From contig NZ_CAKZGO010000024.1 in assembly GCF_936916975.1 (NCBI RefSeq), positions 122,386 to 186,385 on the forward strand: a stretch of 64,000 nt of DNA, in the 5' to 3' direction. Position numbers and translations under genes: made by a program. This stretch comes from an uncultured Dongia sp. (GTDB taxonomy: Bacteria > Pseudomonadota > Alphaproteobacteria > Dongiales > Dongiaceae). Shown in pieces: positions 22,689 to 31,831 of this stretch; position 1 is the stretch's first letter, and each line of letters opens with the position of its first letter. The notes under the pieces are model-generated. The model saw nothing but the letters and a program-made list of their open reading frames with translations, had not been told where the DNA came from and did no database searches.

Positions 22689-23641
22689 ACCGTGTACTCG
22701 ATGTTGAACCCGGCATTCTGCAGGTCCTGGATGGTCGACCAGCCCTGGTTCTGCACACCGTCAAGTTCCACGGTGCTGCTGCCGAACGCGATCACCACAT
22801 CGCCATCGGCACCGGTGTTGACATGGACATCGGGCGAACCGGCACCATAGGGATCGAGCAGATCGAGCGCGTCCTGCAGCGGGTCGAAATCGGTGATGAT
22901 GTCATGGCCGGAAACTGAATCGACCTGCCAATGGAACGTGTCGTGGCCGGCACCGCCGGTGACGACGTCGTTATAGTTATAGGCGCCGGCATGGATGTGG
23001 TCGTCGCCATTGCCGCCATAGATGATGTTGGCGCCGCTGCTGCCGAACAGGTGATCGTCGCCGTCTTCGCCATAGAGCGTGTCGTTGCCGGCGCCGCCCC
23101 AGATATTGTCGTTGCCGTCGCCGCCCTTGATCAGATTGGCGGCGTCGCTGCCATCGATGTCGTCATCGAAATCCGACCCGATCAGATCCTCGATCTCGCT
23201 CAGCTGGTCGCTGCCACCGAAGGTGCTGCCGTTCATCTGGACATAGACGCCGTTCGCCGAGGTCGAATAATCGACCGTGTCGTGGCCATAACCGCCGAAC
23301 ATCTTGTCGTAACCGTCGCCGCCGACGAAATAGTCGTTGCCATTGCCGCCAAACATCGTGTCGTTGCCGGCGCCGCCGAAGAGCTTGTCATGGCCTTCGC
23401 CGCCATTGAGCTCGTCATTGCCGATCCCACCGTCGAGCAGGTCGTTGCCGCCCAGGCCGTTCAGCTTGTCGTTGCCGCCATTGCCATAGATCGCATTGGC
23501 ATGTGACTCGCCATCCAGCACGTTCGAGCCATCGCTGCCTTGGGTGGTGCTGTAATATTGCTGGCGATAGACCTGCCCATAATACTGGGACGCCTCGAGG
23601 GTGTTGAGGTTCATCAGGCGTTTGGTCGGATCTTCAAGCAT
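22679..23641 (-). CDS. Small RTX calcium-binding protein, type I secretion substrate
   Basis: The 320-residue protein has no Sec signal peptide. A short N-terminal region rich in Tyr/Gln is followed by hemolysin-type nonapeptides of GGxGxDxLx form (about residues 40-115), a non-repeat insert (about 116-155), a second RTX block (about 165-235) and a C-terminal region (HDTFHWQ...HDIITDFDP) typical of RTX secretion domains. It probably folds on calcium outside the cell after export by an ABC-type type I system not encoded here. ATG 23641 is chosen because an AGGAG lies 12 nt upstream and the N-terminus MLEDPTKRLMNLN is coherent; the longer frame to 23752 starts with a non-coding-looking stretch. 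Confidence 0.82.
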   Translation of the reverse strand: MLEDPTKRLMNLNTLEASQYYGQVYRQQYYSTTQGSDGSNVLDGESHANAIYGNGGNDKLNGLGGNDLLDGGIGNDELNGGEGHDKLFGGAGNDTMFGGNGNDYFVGGDGYDKMFGGYGHDTVDYSTSANGVYVQMNGSTFGGSDQLSEIEDLIGSDFDDDIDGSDAANLIKGGDGNDNIWGGAGNDTLYGEDGDDHLFGSSGANIIYGGNGDDHIHAGAYNYNDVVTGGAGHDTFHWQVDSVSGHDIITDFDPLQDALDLLDPYGAGSPDVHVNTGADGDVVIAFGSSTVELDGVQNQGWSTIQDLQNAGFNIEYTVVN

Positions 23642-23963
23642 GATATTGGCCGCTCCTGGCTGACTGCATGTGCTGCGTGATCGCAGTGACAAGTAGTCGG
23701 CCGGGCCCGGCCAATGGTTCGGCCGGTTCACGTCAGATGTGATGCAGCGCACAACATCGCGGTGTCGTGTATCACGCGCCTGTATGAAGGGGGCGGGCTT
23801 GAAGCTGGCCGGCTTGACCCCGGGGACATGCTGGGGGGCCGGGGAAGAGAGGGAACACCCCCGACGGATGGACCGGAAGGGGATCCGGGAACCATCCGTC
23901 GTTAGCGGTCAGGCCGCTCGGGGAGCCTCTCTGAGGAGAGAGCTTGTCGACTGAAAGCGCGCT
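23642..23963. other. 322-bp intergenic region between carD and the RTX gene
   Basis: I see no convincing gene here. It holds a 9-bp inverted repeat (23863-23871 with 23892-23900, 20-nt loop) and a smaller hairpin near 23928-23945 just past the carD stop. Neither has a T-run on the minus strand, so they are weak terminator candidates. The part next to 23641 should contain the RTX promoter and its ribosome-binding site. Confidence 0.5.
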
Positions 23964-24542
23964 TTAGGCGGCCTTCATCACCTGATGGAGACGCTCGGTG
24001 GCAGCCTGTTCGTCCATGCCTTCGATGGCAGCCAACTCGCGCACCAGGCGGTCGAGGGCGGCCTGATAGATCTGGCGTTCGCTGTAGGACTGGTCCGGCT
24101 GGTCGGCATTGCGGTGGAGATCGCGCACCACTTCGGCGATCGAGACCGGGTCGCCCGAATTGATCTTGGCTTCATATTCCTGGGCGCGGCGCGACCACAT
24201 GGCGCGCTTCACGCGCGAGCGGCCTTTAAGCGTCTGCAAGGCGGTTTCCATGACCTTCTTGCTGGACAGCTTACGCAGGCCCGAATTCTTTGCCTTGGTG
24301 ACCGGCACGCGCAACGTCATGCGGTCCTTGTCGAACAGGATGATGATGACCTGCAGGCTGTGGCCGGAAATTTCCTGGCTCTCGATGCCCATGACCTTGC
24401 CCACGCCATGGGTCGGGTAGACGACAAAATCGCCCTTGCGGAAACCCAGATCCTTGTCCTTGGCGGCAACTGCCTTCTTCGCTTTGTCGATCACATCCAG
24501 CTCCATGTCATCCGATCCTGATTTACGTAACAATCCGGCCAT
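23964..24542 (-). CDS. carD: CarD-family RNA polymerase-binding regulator
   Basis: The 192-residue protein has an N-terminal CarD/CdnL/TRCF RNA-polymerase-interacting domain (about 33-90; FRKGDFVVYPTHGVGKV then RVPVTKAKNSGLR) and a helical C-terminal domain with the basic segment KGRSRVKRAMWSRR (about 106-119) that binds promoter DNA. In alphaproteobacteria CarD stabilises open complexes, notably at growth-rate-linked promoters. A shorter start at residue 13 (MELDVIDKAKK, 24506) is plausible. It lies on the same strand as fdxA but 560 bp away, so it probably has its own promoter. Confidence 0.92.
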   Translation of the reverse strand: MAGLLRKSGSDDMELDVIDKAKKAVAAKDKDLGFRKGDFVVYPTHGVGKVMGIESQEISGHSLQVIIILFDKDRMTLRVPVTKAKNSGLRKLSSKKVMETALQTLKGRSRVKRAMWSRRAQEYEAKINSGDPVSIAEVVRDLHRNADQPDQSYSERQIYQAALDRLVRELAAIEGMDEQAATERLHQVMKAA

Positions 24543-25102
24543 CCGCCGTGGGTAACCTGCCCATCACGCCTTAATGGGGCACACTCAATTCAACGACCTC
24601 AGATCCGAGGGAGTTGCTCCGAAAACCGCCGCCTGGCCGAGGCACGCCCGAACAATATTGAGGGCCCCAGCAATTCTTACTTATCCAGGTCCTTCTTGGA
24701 GACCCTGAACCGTCAACAAACCTGACTCAAAGCCGCAGCAAACCTTTCCCGGTTCCATACAGATTCCGAGTCTGGTTCGATGTTAACTTTTAGGCTTGGG
24801 CAGGCGCGAAAAGATTAATCTTTCCAACGAATTCCGCCCCAACGACCTCTCCCAGATTTATAGCAAAAATCGGGCTCGAATTCAAGGAAAGGCAGTCATG
24901 CGTCAAACGCACTGTACCCGCCGCGGTCTTAACCACAGGGGGTAGCGTACCGCTTAAGGTGGGCATCCAAATCTGGATTGCCAAGCGCGGCAAATCAGCG
25001 CGCTAGGAATAATAGCACAGAAACGAAACGCGAATACAGGCTTTTTCGCTTAAGCATTAACATGCCGAGTCCCCAATTGGCAGGTGGGGCCGGCAGCTGG
25101 CC
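24543..25102. other. 560-bp lower-GC intergenic region between fdxA and carD
   Basis: By eye this is clearly less GC-rich than its neighbours. On the minus strand a 67-codon frame (24790-24993) exists, but its codon third positions do not follow the strong G/C bias of nearby genes and it matches nothing I know, so I do not call it. A carD promoter is expected near 24550-24700. The region is long enough for a small RNA, but I see no recognisable tRNA, tmRNA, 6S or SRP RNA. Confidence 0.4.
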
Positions 25103-25438
25103 TTAGGCTTTGCCGGGCGCCGGGTTGAAGTGCTTCTCGAACTTGTCGGCAACACCCTTCCACTCATCGGCATCGGCCGGGGCCTCGCCCTTCCGGGTGA
25201 TGTTCGGCCATTCGGCGGCATATTGCCGGTTCATCTCCAGCCATTTATCGGTCCCGGCCTCGGAATCAGGCAGGATCGCATCGGCCGGGCACTCCGGTTC
25301 GCAGACGCCGCAATCGATGCATTCGTCCGGATGGATTACCAGCATGTTTTCGCCGACATAGAAGCAATCGACCGGGCAGACCTCGACGCAGTCCATATAT
25401 TTGCACTTGATGCATGCCTCGGTAACGACATAGGCCAT
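25103..25438 (-). CDS. fdxA: 7Fe ferredoxin FdxA
   Basis: The 111-residue ferredoxin has the FdxA cysteine pattern: C9, C17 and C50 for the 3Fe-4S cluster, and C21, C40, C43 and C46 for the 4Fe-4S cluster; C12 and C25 are extra. The acidic C-terminal extension (about 55-105) is typical of the alphaproteobacterial and Azotobacter-type FdxA. It is a soluble low-potential electron carrier whose partner enzyme is not obvious here. It follows the helicase/S4 pair on the same strand after a gap of 146 bp, an arrangement I associate with many alphaproteobacteria. Confidence 0.95.
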   Translation of the reverse strand: MAYVVTEACIKCKYMDCVEVCPVDCFYVGENMLVIHPDECIDCGVCEPECPADAILPDSEAGTDKWLEMNRQYAAEWPNITRKGEAPADADEWKGVADKFEKHFNPAPGKA

Positions 25439-25584
25439 AACGGCTGCTCCAATTCTTCATCCGGTCGCCCAATTTCTTAAGCGCCAGGGGTTGCTAGCAT
25501 AGCGCTTGGGGTGGTGCAACACCGTGTCCTGCACGGCCGCCTTGCGCCTGATTCCGACCCGCCCAATGGGCTAAATTTTTGTGT

Positions 25585-25983
25585 TCAATCTTCACCGGAT
25601 CCGTCATCGCCCATCAGTTCATCGAGCGCCCGGCGGTCGCGTTTGGTGGGCCGGCCGGCCCCGACGTCGCGCTGGGGTGGATCGCCCCCCACGACGGTGA
25701 CACCTTTGGTCCGCGGCGGGGGCGGCGACAGGTCCTCATAGAGGGCCTGTGCTTCCGGGGCAGGACCGCGCCGCGTGCCTGGGTCCAGCACCTTGATGAC
25801 GCGGATATGGTGCCCCAGCGGAAAGGTCAGCACGTCGCCGGCCTTCACGAGGGCGTGCGCCTTACCGATCACCGTGCCGTTGACCCTGATGCGGCCACCG
25901 GCAGCCAGTGTGCTGGCCAGCGTGCGCGATTTCAGGAACCGCGCGAACCACAGCCATTTGTCGATGCGCTGTGTGTCGCTCAT
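25585..25983 (-). CDS. S4-domain RNA-binding protein (Hsp15-like)
   Basis: The 132-residue protein has an S4 RNA-binding fold at its N-terminus (RIDKWLWFARFLKSRTLA, then GGRIRVNG and VKAGDVLTF) and a basic, Pro/Arg-rich tail. Hsp15/HslR binds stalled 50S subunits carrying peptidyl-tRNA and helps recycle them. Its start ATG overlaps the helicase stop as ATGA, so the two are translationally coupled. The RNA target here is inferred from the family only. Confidence 0.87.
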   Translation of the reverse strand: MSDTQRIDKWLWFARFLKSRTLASTLAAGGRIRVNGTVIGKAHALVKAGDVLTFPLGHHIRVIKVLDPGTRRGPAPEAQALYEDLSPPPPRTKGVTVVGGDPPQRDVGAGRPTKRDRRALDELMGDDGSGED

Positions 25984-28595
25984 GTCGTCTCGACCTCGGG
26001 CGCCGCCTTGGATGCCCCGCGCGGCTTGCGCCGCCGCCGCTTGGCAGCACGCGGTGCGGGCGCCACGTCGCGCGCCAGCAGCCGGTCATGCAGACCTGAG
26101 AGTGCCGCGAAGGGCGAGTTGGGATCCCGCACTGGTTCTGGCCGCACCGGCTTTGGTGTCGCCTGCTTGTGCGGCTTGCCGCGCGGGGACCGGGCAGGGG
26201 CCCGCACGCCGCCCGGCAGGGTGGCACGCACCCCCAGCTGCCGCATCGTCTGGCCGAGTTCCTCCGGCGTCATGTTGAACTTCACGGCATTGGCCTCGTC
26301 CGCACTCAGTGTCTTGGCGGCGGCGGCCTCGCGCAGCAGCAAGGCGAGACGCTCCAGCTCGCCGAAGCTGTGGCTGCGGCCAGCGATAACGCGCTTGCCG
26401 CCGGCCATCTGCCACGCCTCCAGCGCCAGCGCATCGAGCCGCGCCGGGTCCGGCTTGCCCTCGCCATCCAGGGCGAGGCGCTGCCACAAGGCGGCCAGCA
26501 GCCCCAGCAACCGGCGCTGGCGCCGGTCATCGAGACGCCCCAGCCAGATGGTGACCGCGCCGATACGGACACCCAGTGCCGCCAGCGCCTTGCGGTCGGC
26601 GCTGGTGAGCGCGCCGACCTGCGCCCGGACACTCTCGCGCGTCAACGCGCCCAGCCCCTCGCTCAGCTGATAGACCAGCCCACGCGCCGCCGGCTCCAGC
26701 TTGGCACTCTGTGCGGTGTAGATCGGCCGCAGGCGATGGCGCAGCAGGCGCTCCAGCCAATGCCGCAGCCGCTGCTCGATCGCCTGGCGCTGCCGTCCGT
26801 CGATGAGGTCGATGGATTTCAGATCGATCATCGGCCGCAACGGCTGGTCGCCGCGCACCAGACGGCCAAGCTGCGTCTCGCGCCAGACAATGGCGCCGTC
26901 GGGGCTAAGGTGGAAGCCGCCGTCAGGGCTCGCCACCAGCTCGGCTACGCGCGTGCGAATAGAGGGACCCAGTACACGCCGCGCCGCCGCCAGCAGCGGC
27001 CGCGCTTCCTCGAGGCGGGCATCGATCGCCGGGAAGAAGTCGAGGCCCTTCAGCTGCCCGACCTCATGTCCTTCGACCGTGACGACACCGTCTTCGGCGA
27101 CAGCGCCTTCCAGCTTGCCGCCATCGATCATCCGGCGGTGAAGGGCTGCGTGCCGCCGGTCGACGAAGCGCTGCGTCAGCGCCTCGTGAAGCGCATCGGA
27201 GAGCCGGTCCTCGATCTCCTGCGCGCGCCCCTGCCAGTGATGCGCGTCAGCCAGCCAGTCGCTGCGCTGCGCCACATATGACCAGGTGCGGATATGGGCG
27301 ATGCGCTGGGTCAAATGATCGATATCGCCATCGACGCGGTCGAGGCGGCTCATCTGGTCGGCGATCCAATCGGTGGGAATGCGTCCAATGGCGAGGCCGC
27401 CACCACCCACCAGATGCCGATAGATCTGGCTCAAGAGCCGCAGATGCGCGTCCGTCATCAGCTTACGGAAATCCGGCACCTGGCAGACTTCCCACAGCAA
27501 AGTGACCCGCGCCTTGTTATGCGCCAGCGCGCGGATCTCCTCATCACGGGCGAGGGCCGCCAGTGATTGATGATCGATCGCCTCCTGCTGCCGCACCAGG
27601 CCCGGATGCGGCGAGCGCGCATCAAGACTGCGCAGCAATCCATCGATGCTGCGGAAGTCGAGTTCCGCATTCCGCCACATCAGGAAATGGATGGGATCGA
27701 AGCGATGGTTCTCCACCGCCTCGATGAGGTCGGGGTCCATCGGCCCCACCTCCGCCGTGGTGCCGAAGGTGCCATCGGTCATGTGCCGCCCGGCGCGCCC
27801 GGCGATCTGCCCGATCTCGGCGCGGCTCAAGCTCCGCATTGAGCGCCCGTCGAACTTGCGCAAGGCGGCGAAGGCGACATGGCCCACATTCATGTTGAGG
27901 CCCATGCCGATGGCGTCCGTCGCCACCAGGTAGTCGACCTCGCCCGCCTGATAGAGATCGACCTGGGCGTTGCGCGTGCGCGGGCTGAGCGCGCCCATGA
28001 CGATGGCCGTCCCGCCGCGCTGCCGGCGGATGAGATCGGCGATGGCATAGACGTCGGTGGCCGAGAAGGCGACGATGGCGGAACGGGGCGGCAGGCGCGT
28101 GATCTTCTTCGAGCCGGCATAGGTCAATGTCGAGAAGCGCGGTCGGTTGACGATTTCGATCCCCGGCACCAGCAGCTTGACCCAGGGGGTGGCGGCCTCC
28201 GACCCCATGAACATGGTCTCGTCCATGCCCCGGGCGCGCATCAGCCGGTCGGTGAAGATGTGCCCGCGCTCCGGGTCCGCCGCCAGCTGGATCTCGTCGA
28301 CCGCGACAAAGGCCACCGGCCGGTCCAGCGGCATCGATTCCACGGTACAGAAAAAATAGCGCGCGCCGCGGGGCACGATCTTTTCCTCGCCGGTCACCAG
28401 GGCGCAGGCCTCAGGCCCCAGCGATTTTACCGCCCGGTCGTAATTCTCCCGGGCCAGCAGCCGCAGCGGAAAGCCGATCATCCCCGACCGGTGGCCCAGC
28501 AACCGCTCCATGGCCATATAGGTCTTGCCGGTATTGGTCGGGCCGAGGACCGCCGTCAGTCTTTCGGATCCGGGGCGCTGCGTGGGGGCATTCAT
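25980..28595 (-). CDS. Suv3-like superfamily II RNA helicase
   Basis: The 871-residue helicase has Walker A GPTNTGKT (18-25), the Suv3-type continuation GFPLRLLARENYDR, motif II DEIQ (near 105), and motif VI-like QIAGRAGR. This is the bacterial counterpart of the mitochondrial degradosome helicase SUV3; it should unwind RNA or RNA:DNA in an ATP-dependent way. The C-terminal 60 residues are low-complexity and rich in Arg, Pro and Lys. The start is ATG 28595, preceded by GGGGG; the frame stays open to 28805, but that extension translates a dispersed inverted repeat and is rejected. Confidence 0.88.
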   Translation of the reverse strand: MNAPTQRPGSERLTAVLGPTNTGKTYMAMERLLGHRSGMIGFPLRLLARENYDRAVKSLGPEACALVTGEEKIVPRGARYFFCTVESMPLDRPVAFVAVDEIQLAADPERGHIFTDRLMRARGMDETMFMGSEAATPWVKLLVPGIEIVNRPRFSTLTYAGSKKITRLPPRSAIVAFSATDVYAIADLIRRQRGGTAIVMGALSPRTRNAQVDLYQAGEVDYLVATDAIGMGLNMNVGHVAFAALRKFDGRSMRSLSRAEIGQIAGRAGRHMTDGTFGTTAEVGPMDPDLIEAVENHRFDPIHFLMWRNAELDFRSIDGLLRSLDARSPHPGLVRQQEAIDHQSLAALARDEEIRALAHNKARVTLLWEVCQVPDFRKLMTDAHLRLLSQIYRHLVGGGGLAIGRIPTDWIADQMSRLDRVDGDIDHLTQRIAHIRTWSYVAQRSDWLADAHHWQGRAQEIEDRLSDALHEALTQRFVDRRHAALHRRMIDGGKLEGAVAEDGVVTVEGHEVGQLKGLDFFPAIDARLEEARPLLAAARRVLGPSIRTRVAELVASPDGGFHLSPDGAIVWRETQLGRLVRGDQPLRPMIDLKSIDLIDGRQRQAIEQRLRHWLERLLRHRLRPIYTAQSAKLEPAARGLVYQLSEGLGALTRESVRAQVGALTSADRKALAALGVRIGAVTIWLGRLDDRRQRRLLGLLAALWQRLALDGEGKPDPARLDALALEAWQMAGGKRVIAGRSHSFGELERLALLLREAAAAKTLSADEANAVKFNMTPEELGQTMRQLGVRATLPGGVRAPARSPRGKPHKQATPKPVRPEPVRDPNSPFAALSGLHDRLLARDVAPAPRAAKRRRRKPRGASKAAPEVETT

Positions 28596-28658
28596 GATGC
28601 CCCCAGAATTGGCGCGGGCGCGCCTCAAATGCAAGGGTGGCGACATGCCAGGACAAGG

Positions 28659-28768
28659 CTCTCCCCCTCTCCTCTTGCGGGAGAGGGTCGGGGTGAGGGG
28701 GTGGAACGACGGGACTGAATGCCAACGCCCCCTCACCCTCATTCCCTCTCCCGCGAGGGGAGAGGGAA
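28659..28768. repeat. Dispersed inverted repeat, family B, copy 1
   Basis: Two CTCTCCC/GGGAGAGG hairpins are joined by an outer inverted repeat (GTGAGGGGGTGG near 28693 with CCCCCTCACC near 28728). The same structure recurs at 63730-63848. It lies between the divergent helicase and map genes. Confidence 0.8.
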
Positions 28769-28847
28769 TGAGGCAGCTTGGCAGCACCCCACCAAACCCA
28801 ACCACCCCCCATTTGACCTCCGCGTCATTCGGTTTTAAAGAAACCCC

Positions 28848-29666
28848 ATGACAAGGATCTCAACCCAGCGCGACATGAACAACCGCCCGATTCCGCTCCA
28901 TGATGCGGAGGGGTTTGACGGCATGCGCCGTGCCGGCAAGCTGGCAGCCGAAACCCTCGACTTCATCGCAGGCCATGTGCGTGTCGGCATCAGCACCGGT
29001 GAACTCGACAAATTGTGCGAGACCTTTATGCGCGATCATGGCGGCGTGCCTGCCACGATCGGCTATAAGGGCTATCAGCATGCCAGCTGCATCTCGGTCA
29101 ATCACGTGGTGACACACGGCATTCCGTCCGACCGCAAGATCCTCATGGACGGTGATATCCTCAATATCGATGTGACGCCGCTGGTCGATGGCTGGCACGG
29201 CGATTCATCCCGCATGTTCATCGCTGGCCAAGCCAGCGTGAAGGCGCGGCGCCTGTGTGACCTTACCTATCAATCGCTGATGGCCGGGATCGCGCAGGTG
29301 AAGCCCGGCAACACGCTGGGCGATGTTGGCCACGCCATCGAGACCCTGGCGCATAAGAACCGCCTCTCGGTGGTGGAAGATTTCTGCGGCCATGGTGTCG
29401 GCCGCGTGTTCCATGATGCGCCCCAGGTCCTGCATTACGGCAAACCCGGCACCGGCGTGGTGCTGGAACCCGGCATGATCTTCACCATCGAACCGATGCT
29501 CAACGCCGGCAAGGCCGATGTGAAGATCCTCGCCGATGGCTGGACCACGGTGACGCGCGACCAATCCTTGTCCGCACAGTTTGAGCATTCAGTTGGCGTC
29601 ACCGACACAGGCGTCGAAATCTTTACGCCCTCGCCGAAAGGCATCGAATGGGCCAAGGCGGCATAG
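28848..29666 (+). CDS. map: Methionine aminopeptidase, type I
   Basis: The 272-residue cytosolic enzyme removes the initiator methionine. The five metal ligands are visible in order: Asp in NIDVTP, Asp in HGDSSRMF, His in CGHGVGRVFH, Glu in FTIEPM and Glu in QFEHSVGVT. The length fits type Ia enzymes, without an N-terminal zinc finger. An internal ATG at 28875 (MNNRPIPLHD) is an equally credible start with AAGGA about 15 nt upstream. The upstream gap carries the family B repeat, so its promoter must lie within about 80 bp or overlap the repeat. Confidence 0.93.
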   Translation: MTRISTQRDMNNRPIPLHDAEGFDGMRRAGKLAAETLDFIAGHVRVGISTGELDKLCETFMRDHGGVPATIGYKGYQHASCISVNHVVTHGIPSDRKILMDGDILNIDVTPLVDGWHGDSSRMFIAGQASVKARRLCDLTYQSLMAGIAQVKPGNTLGDVGHAIETLAHKNRLSVVEDFCGHGVGRVFHDAPQVLHYGKPGTGVVLEPGMIFTIEPMLNAGKADVKILADGWTTVTRDQSLSAQFEHSVGVTDTGVEIFTPSPKGIEWAKAA

Positions 29667-29738
29667 ACTCCTGCAGCGGCGTGTCTTGTCGCCGCATATA
29701 CCGATTGGCCATGATTCCGCATTCCAGAGGCACCGAGC

Positions 29739-30803
29739 ATGTATAGCGAATCCGACCTGGAATCAGCGGTTGCTGCCGGGGCCATCACATCTGACGCCGC
29801 AGAGGCGTTGCGCAACCATGTTGCTGCCCAGCGGTCGACCGTATTGGTGGATGAAGAAAGCTTCCGTTTGCTTTCGGGCTTCAACGACATCTTCGTCGTG
29901 ATCGCCAGCATCCTCCTGCTGACGGCGCTGGGCTGGATCGGTAGTAGCGTGGCGCCGATGATCGGCGCGGCGCTGGTCGCGACGGCCAGTTGGGGCCTTG
30001 CCGAATTCTTCACCCGGAAGCGCCGCATGGCATTGCCGAGCATCGTCTTGTTGCTGACTTTTGCCTGCGGCGTTGCGGGCACCGTGGCCGGTGTTGTCGA
30101 CCTGTTGATGCCGTCGCGCGACGGTCGCGGCGAAGCGCTGATCGGCGCTGGCACAGCGCTCATCACGGCGATTGCCATTTGGCTGCATTGGCGCCGCTTT
30201 CGCGTGCCGATCACGGTTGCCGTCGGTGGCGTTTCCTTGGTCTGCCTGCTGGCAGCACTCATTCTCGCCATCGATCCCCTGCTGATTCTTCAATTGAACT
30301 GGATTGCGCTCCTCGGCGGGCTTTGCCTCTTTGCCTTTGCAATGTGGTGGGACATATCGGATCGCGTGCGCCAAACCAGGCGCTCTGACGTCGCCTTCTG
30401 GCTGCATCTCGCGGCAGCGCCGATGATTGCACATTCGATCTTCTATGCCCTTGGCGTGTTCGCCGGGCGCATCGACACACCACAGGCGGCGATGATCGTC
30501 GCGTTCTATATCTTCCTGGCAGGTGTCTCGCTCGCGATTGACCGCCGTGCCCTGCTGGTATCCTCGCTCGCCTATGTGCTGTATGCGATCAGCACGCTGT
30601 TCAAGGATTTCGGCGCAGTCAGCCTCAATCTGGCTCTGACGGGACTTGTCATCGGTTCCGCTCTTTTGCTGCTCTCGGCTTTCTGGCATCCGGCCCGCCG
30701 CGCAGTCCTTCGCATGCTGCCCGTCAGCTGGCGCGATAGACTCCCGGTACTGGATCGCCCTGCCGCTGTCTCGTCGAACACGAGACAGACTGCGGTGTTT
30801 TAA
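29739..30803 (+). CDS. DUF2157-like multispanning membrane protein
   Basis: The 354-residue protein has a soluble N-terminal region of about 48 residues (ESDLESAVAAGAITSDAAEALRNH) resembling the DUF2157 N-terminus, followed by about ten hydrophobic spans to residue 325 and a polar tail. It has no recognisable transport or catalytic motif and its function is unknown. It lies 72 bp after map on the same strand, so cotranscription is possible. It converges with the Sel1 gene; a small hairpin (30879-30894) in the gap may terminate one or both. Confidence 0.7.
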   Translation: MYSESDLESAVAAGAITSDAAEALRNHVAAQRSTVLVDEESFRLLSGFNDIFVVIASILLLTALGWIGSSVAPMIGAALVATASWGLAEFFTRKRRMALPSIVLLLTFACGVAGTVAGVVDLLMPSRDGRGEALIGAGTALITAIAIWLHWRRFRVPITVAVGGVSLVCLLAALILAIDPLLILQLNWIALLGGLCLFAFAMWWDISDRVRQTRRSDVAFWLHLAAAPMIAHSIFYALGVFAGRIDTPQAAMIVAFYIFLAGVSLAIDRRALLVSSLAYVLYAISTLFKDFGAVSLNLALTGLVIGSALLLLSAFWHPARRAVLRMLPVSWRDRLPVLDRPAAVSSNTRQTAVF

Positions 30804-30927
30804 GCAGGGCACGCTCTGCGCGACGGCCCTGGCATAGCGCGCCGTTTTCATGATCAGCCTTCGCCGACTGTGACGCACTCGCCCCGAAGGGCGAAGCGGC
30901 CGGATCGCCCGGGTTACTGCGTTCACA

Positions 30928-31749
30928 TCAGACACGCAATGACGGGCGGACTGGCAGGACGCTATTGAAGCGCATTTTTTGCGCCTCTGCGTCCGCCAGA
31001 GTCCGAGTTTCTGGCGTCATACTTGATGCGATGCGCGCTAGAGTGGCCTCGGCGCGCGGTTTCATCGCGGCCGGCAGATGTTCCAGGGCGACATGAGTCC
31101 AGACATAGGCATCCAGCGGTGCTTCGGGATCGCCGTAGCCGGTCTCTGCGCTTTCACCATAGCGCATCTGGGCTAGAACGTGACCCTCGTGGGCTGCCAT
31201 GTAGAATTGTCCCCCGGCCCGTTTACGATCCTGTTCCACGAATTTGCCTTCGCCGTACAGAACGCCGAGCAAATAGTCAGCTTCGGCACTGTCATATTCG
31301 CTACTGGCGAGTTCCAGTATATCGAGCGCCGCGGCGATATCCTGCGGTATGCCGTTGCCTTCCAGCATCAGCCTCGCCAGACCGCAGGCTCCGTCGTCAT
31401 GTTTGCCGTCAAGCGCCTTCTGATATCGCAAGGCCGCTTCGACGAAGTCACCGTCTTCTTCCGCAAGCATGCCTAAGTTAAATTCGCCGTCAGCGTCATC
31501 AGCCTCGGCCGCTCTTTGAAACCATGCTTTGGCTTGGCCTCGGTCGGGTGCACCGAGGGCCTCTGACAGGTACCATTCGCCCAGGGACACCATGGCTTCA
31601 CTTGAGCCGAGGTCCGCAGCGCGCTCCATCAGTTCCGTAGCCTTGCTGGGAGAATGCTCCCTGCCACGCCAGCCGTTGAAATGCGCGAGCGCCTCACCGA
31701 ACGCCTCGCGCGCCTGTTCTTTTTTGGCTGCCAGCTCATTTTCTCCCAT
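30928..31749 (-). CDS. Sel1-like repeat protein
   Basis: The 273-residue soluble protein is built from Sel1/TPR-like helical hairpins, for example SSEAMVSLGEWYLSE, DGEFNLGMLAEEDGD, DGACGLARLMLEGNG and EADYLLGVLYGEGK. Such solenoids scaffold protein-protein contacts. No signal peptide is visible, so it is probably cytoplasmic. ATG 31749 is chosen because GGAG sits nine bases upstream; an in-frame TTG at 31764 would overlap that site. A good sigma-70-like promoter lies upstream at 31785-31813. Confidence 0.78.
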   Translation of the reverse strand: MGENELAAKKEQAREAFGEALAHFNGWRGREHSPSKATELMERAADLGSSEAMVSLGEWYLSEALGAPDRGQAKAWFQRAAEADDADGEFNLGMLAEEDGDFVEAALRYQKALDGKHDDGACGLARLMLEGNGIPQDIAAALDILELASSEYDSAEADYLLGVLYGEGKFVEQDRKRAGGQFYMAAHEGHVLAQMRYGESAETGYGDPEAPLDAYVWTHVALEHLPAAMKPRAEATLARIASSMTPETRTLADAEAQKMRFNSVLPVRPSLRV

Positions 31750-31784
31750 TTGACGTTTCTCCAAATAGAATTACATCTATAAGA

Positions 31785-31813
31785 AGAATAGTACAAATAG
31801 AGAACATTCGCAA
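31785..31813 (-). promoter_or_regulatory. Sigma-70-like promoter for the Sel1 gene
   Basis: On the minus strand, TTGCGA (31808-31813) and TATTCT (31785-31790) are separated by exactly 17 bp in an AT-rich stretch, 36 bp upstream of the Sel1 start. Four of six bases match consensus in each hexamer. Confidence 0.45.
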
Positions 31814-31831
31814 GCAGCTCGTTCGCTAACC

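Noticed and set aside
24790..24993. 67-codon minus-strand frame in the carD-fdxA gap
   Set aside because: Its third-position base usage does not match neighbouring genes, there is no clear ribosome-binding site, and nothing is recognisable in the protein. It is kept only as a possibility in the findings.
28596..28805. N-terminal extension of the helicase by 70 residues
   Set aside because: The extension is a translation of the family B inverted repeat; the family start is MNAPTQRPGSERL at 28595.
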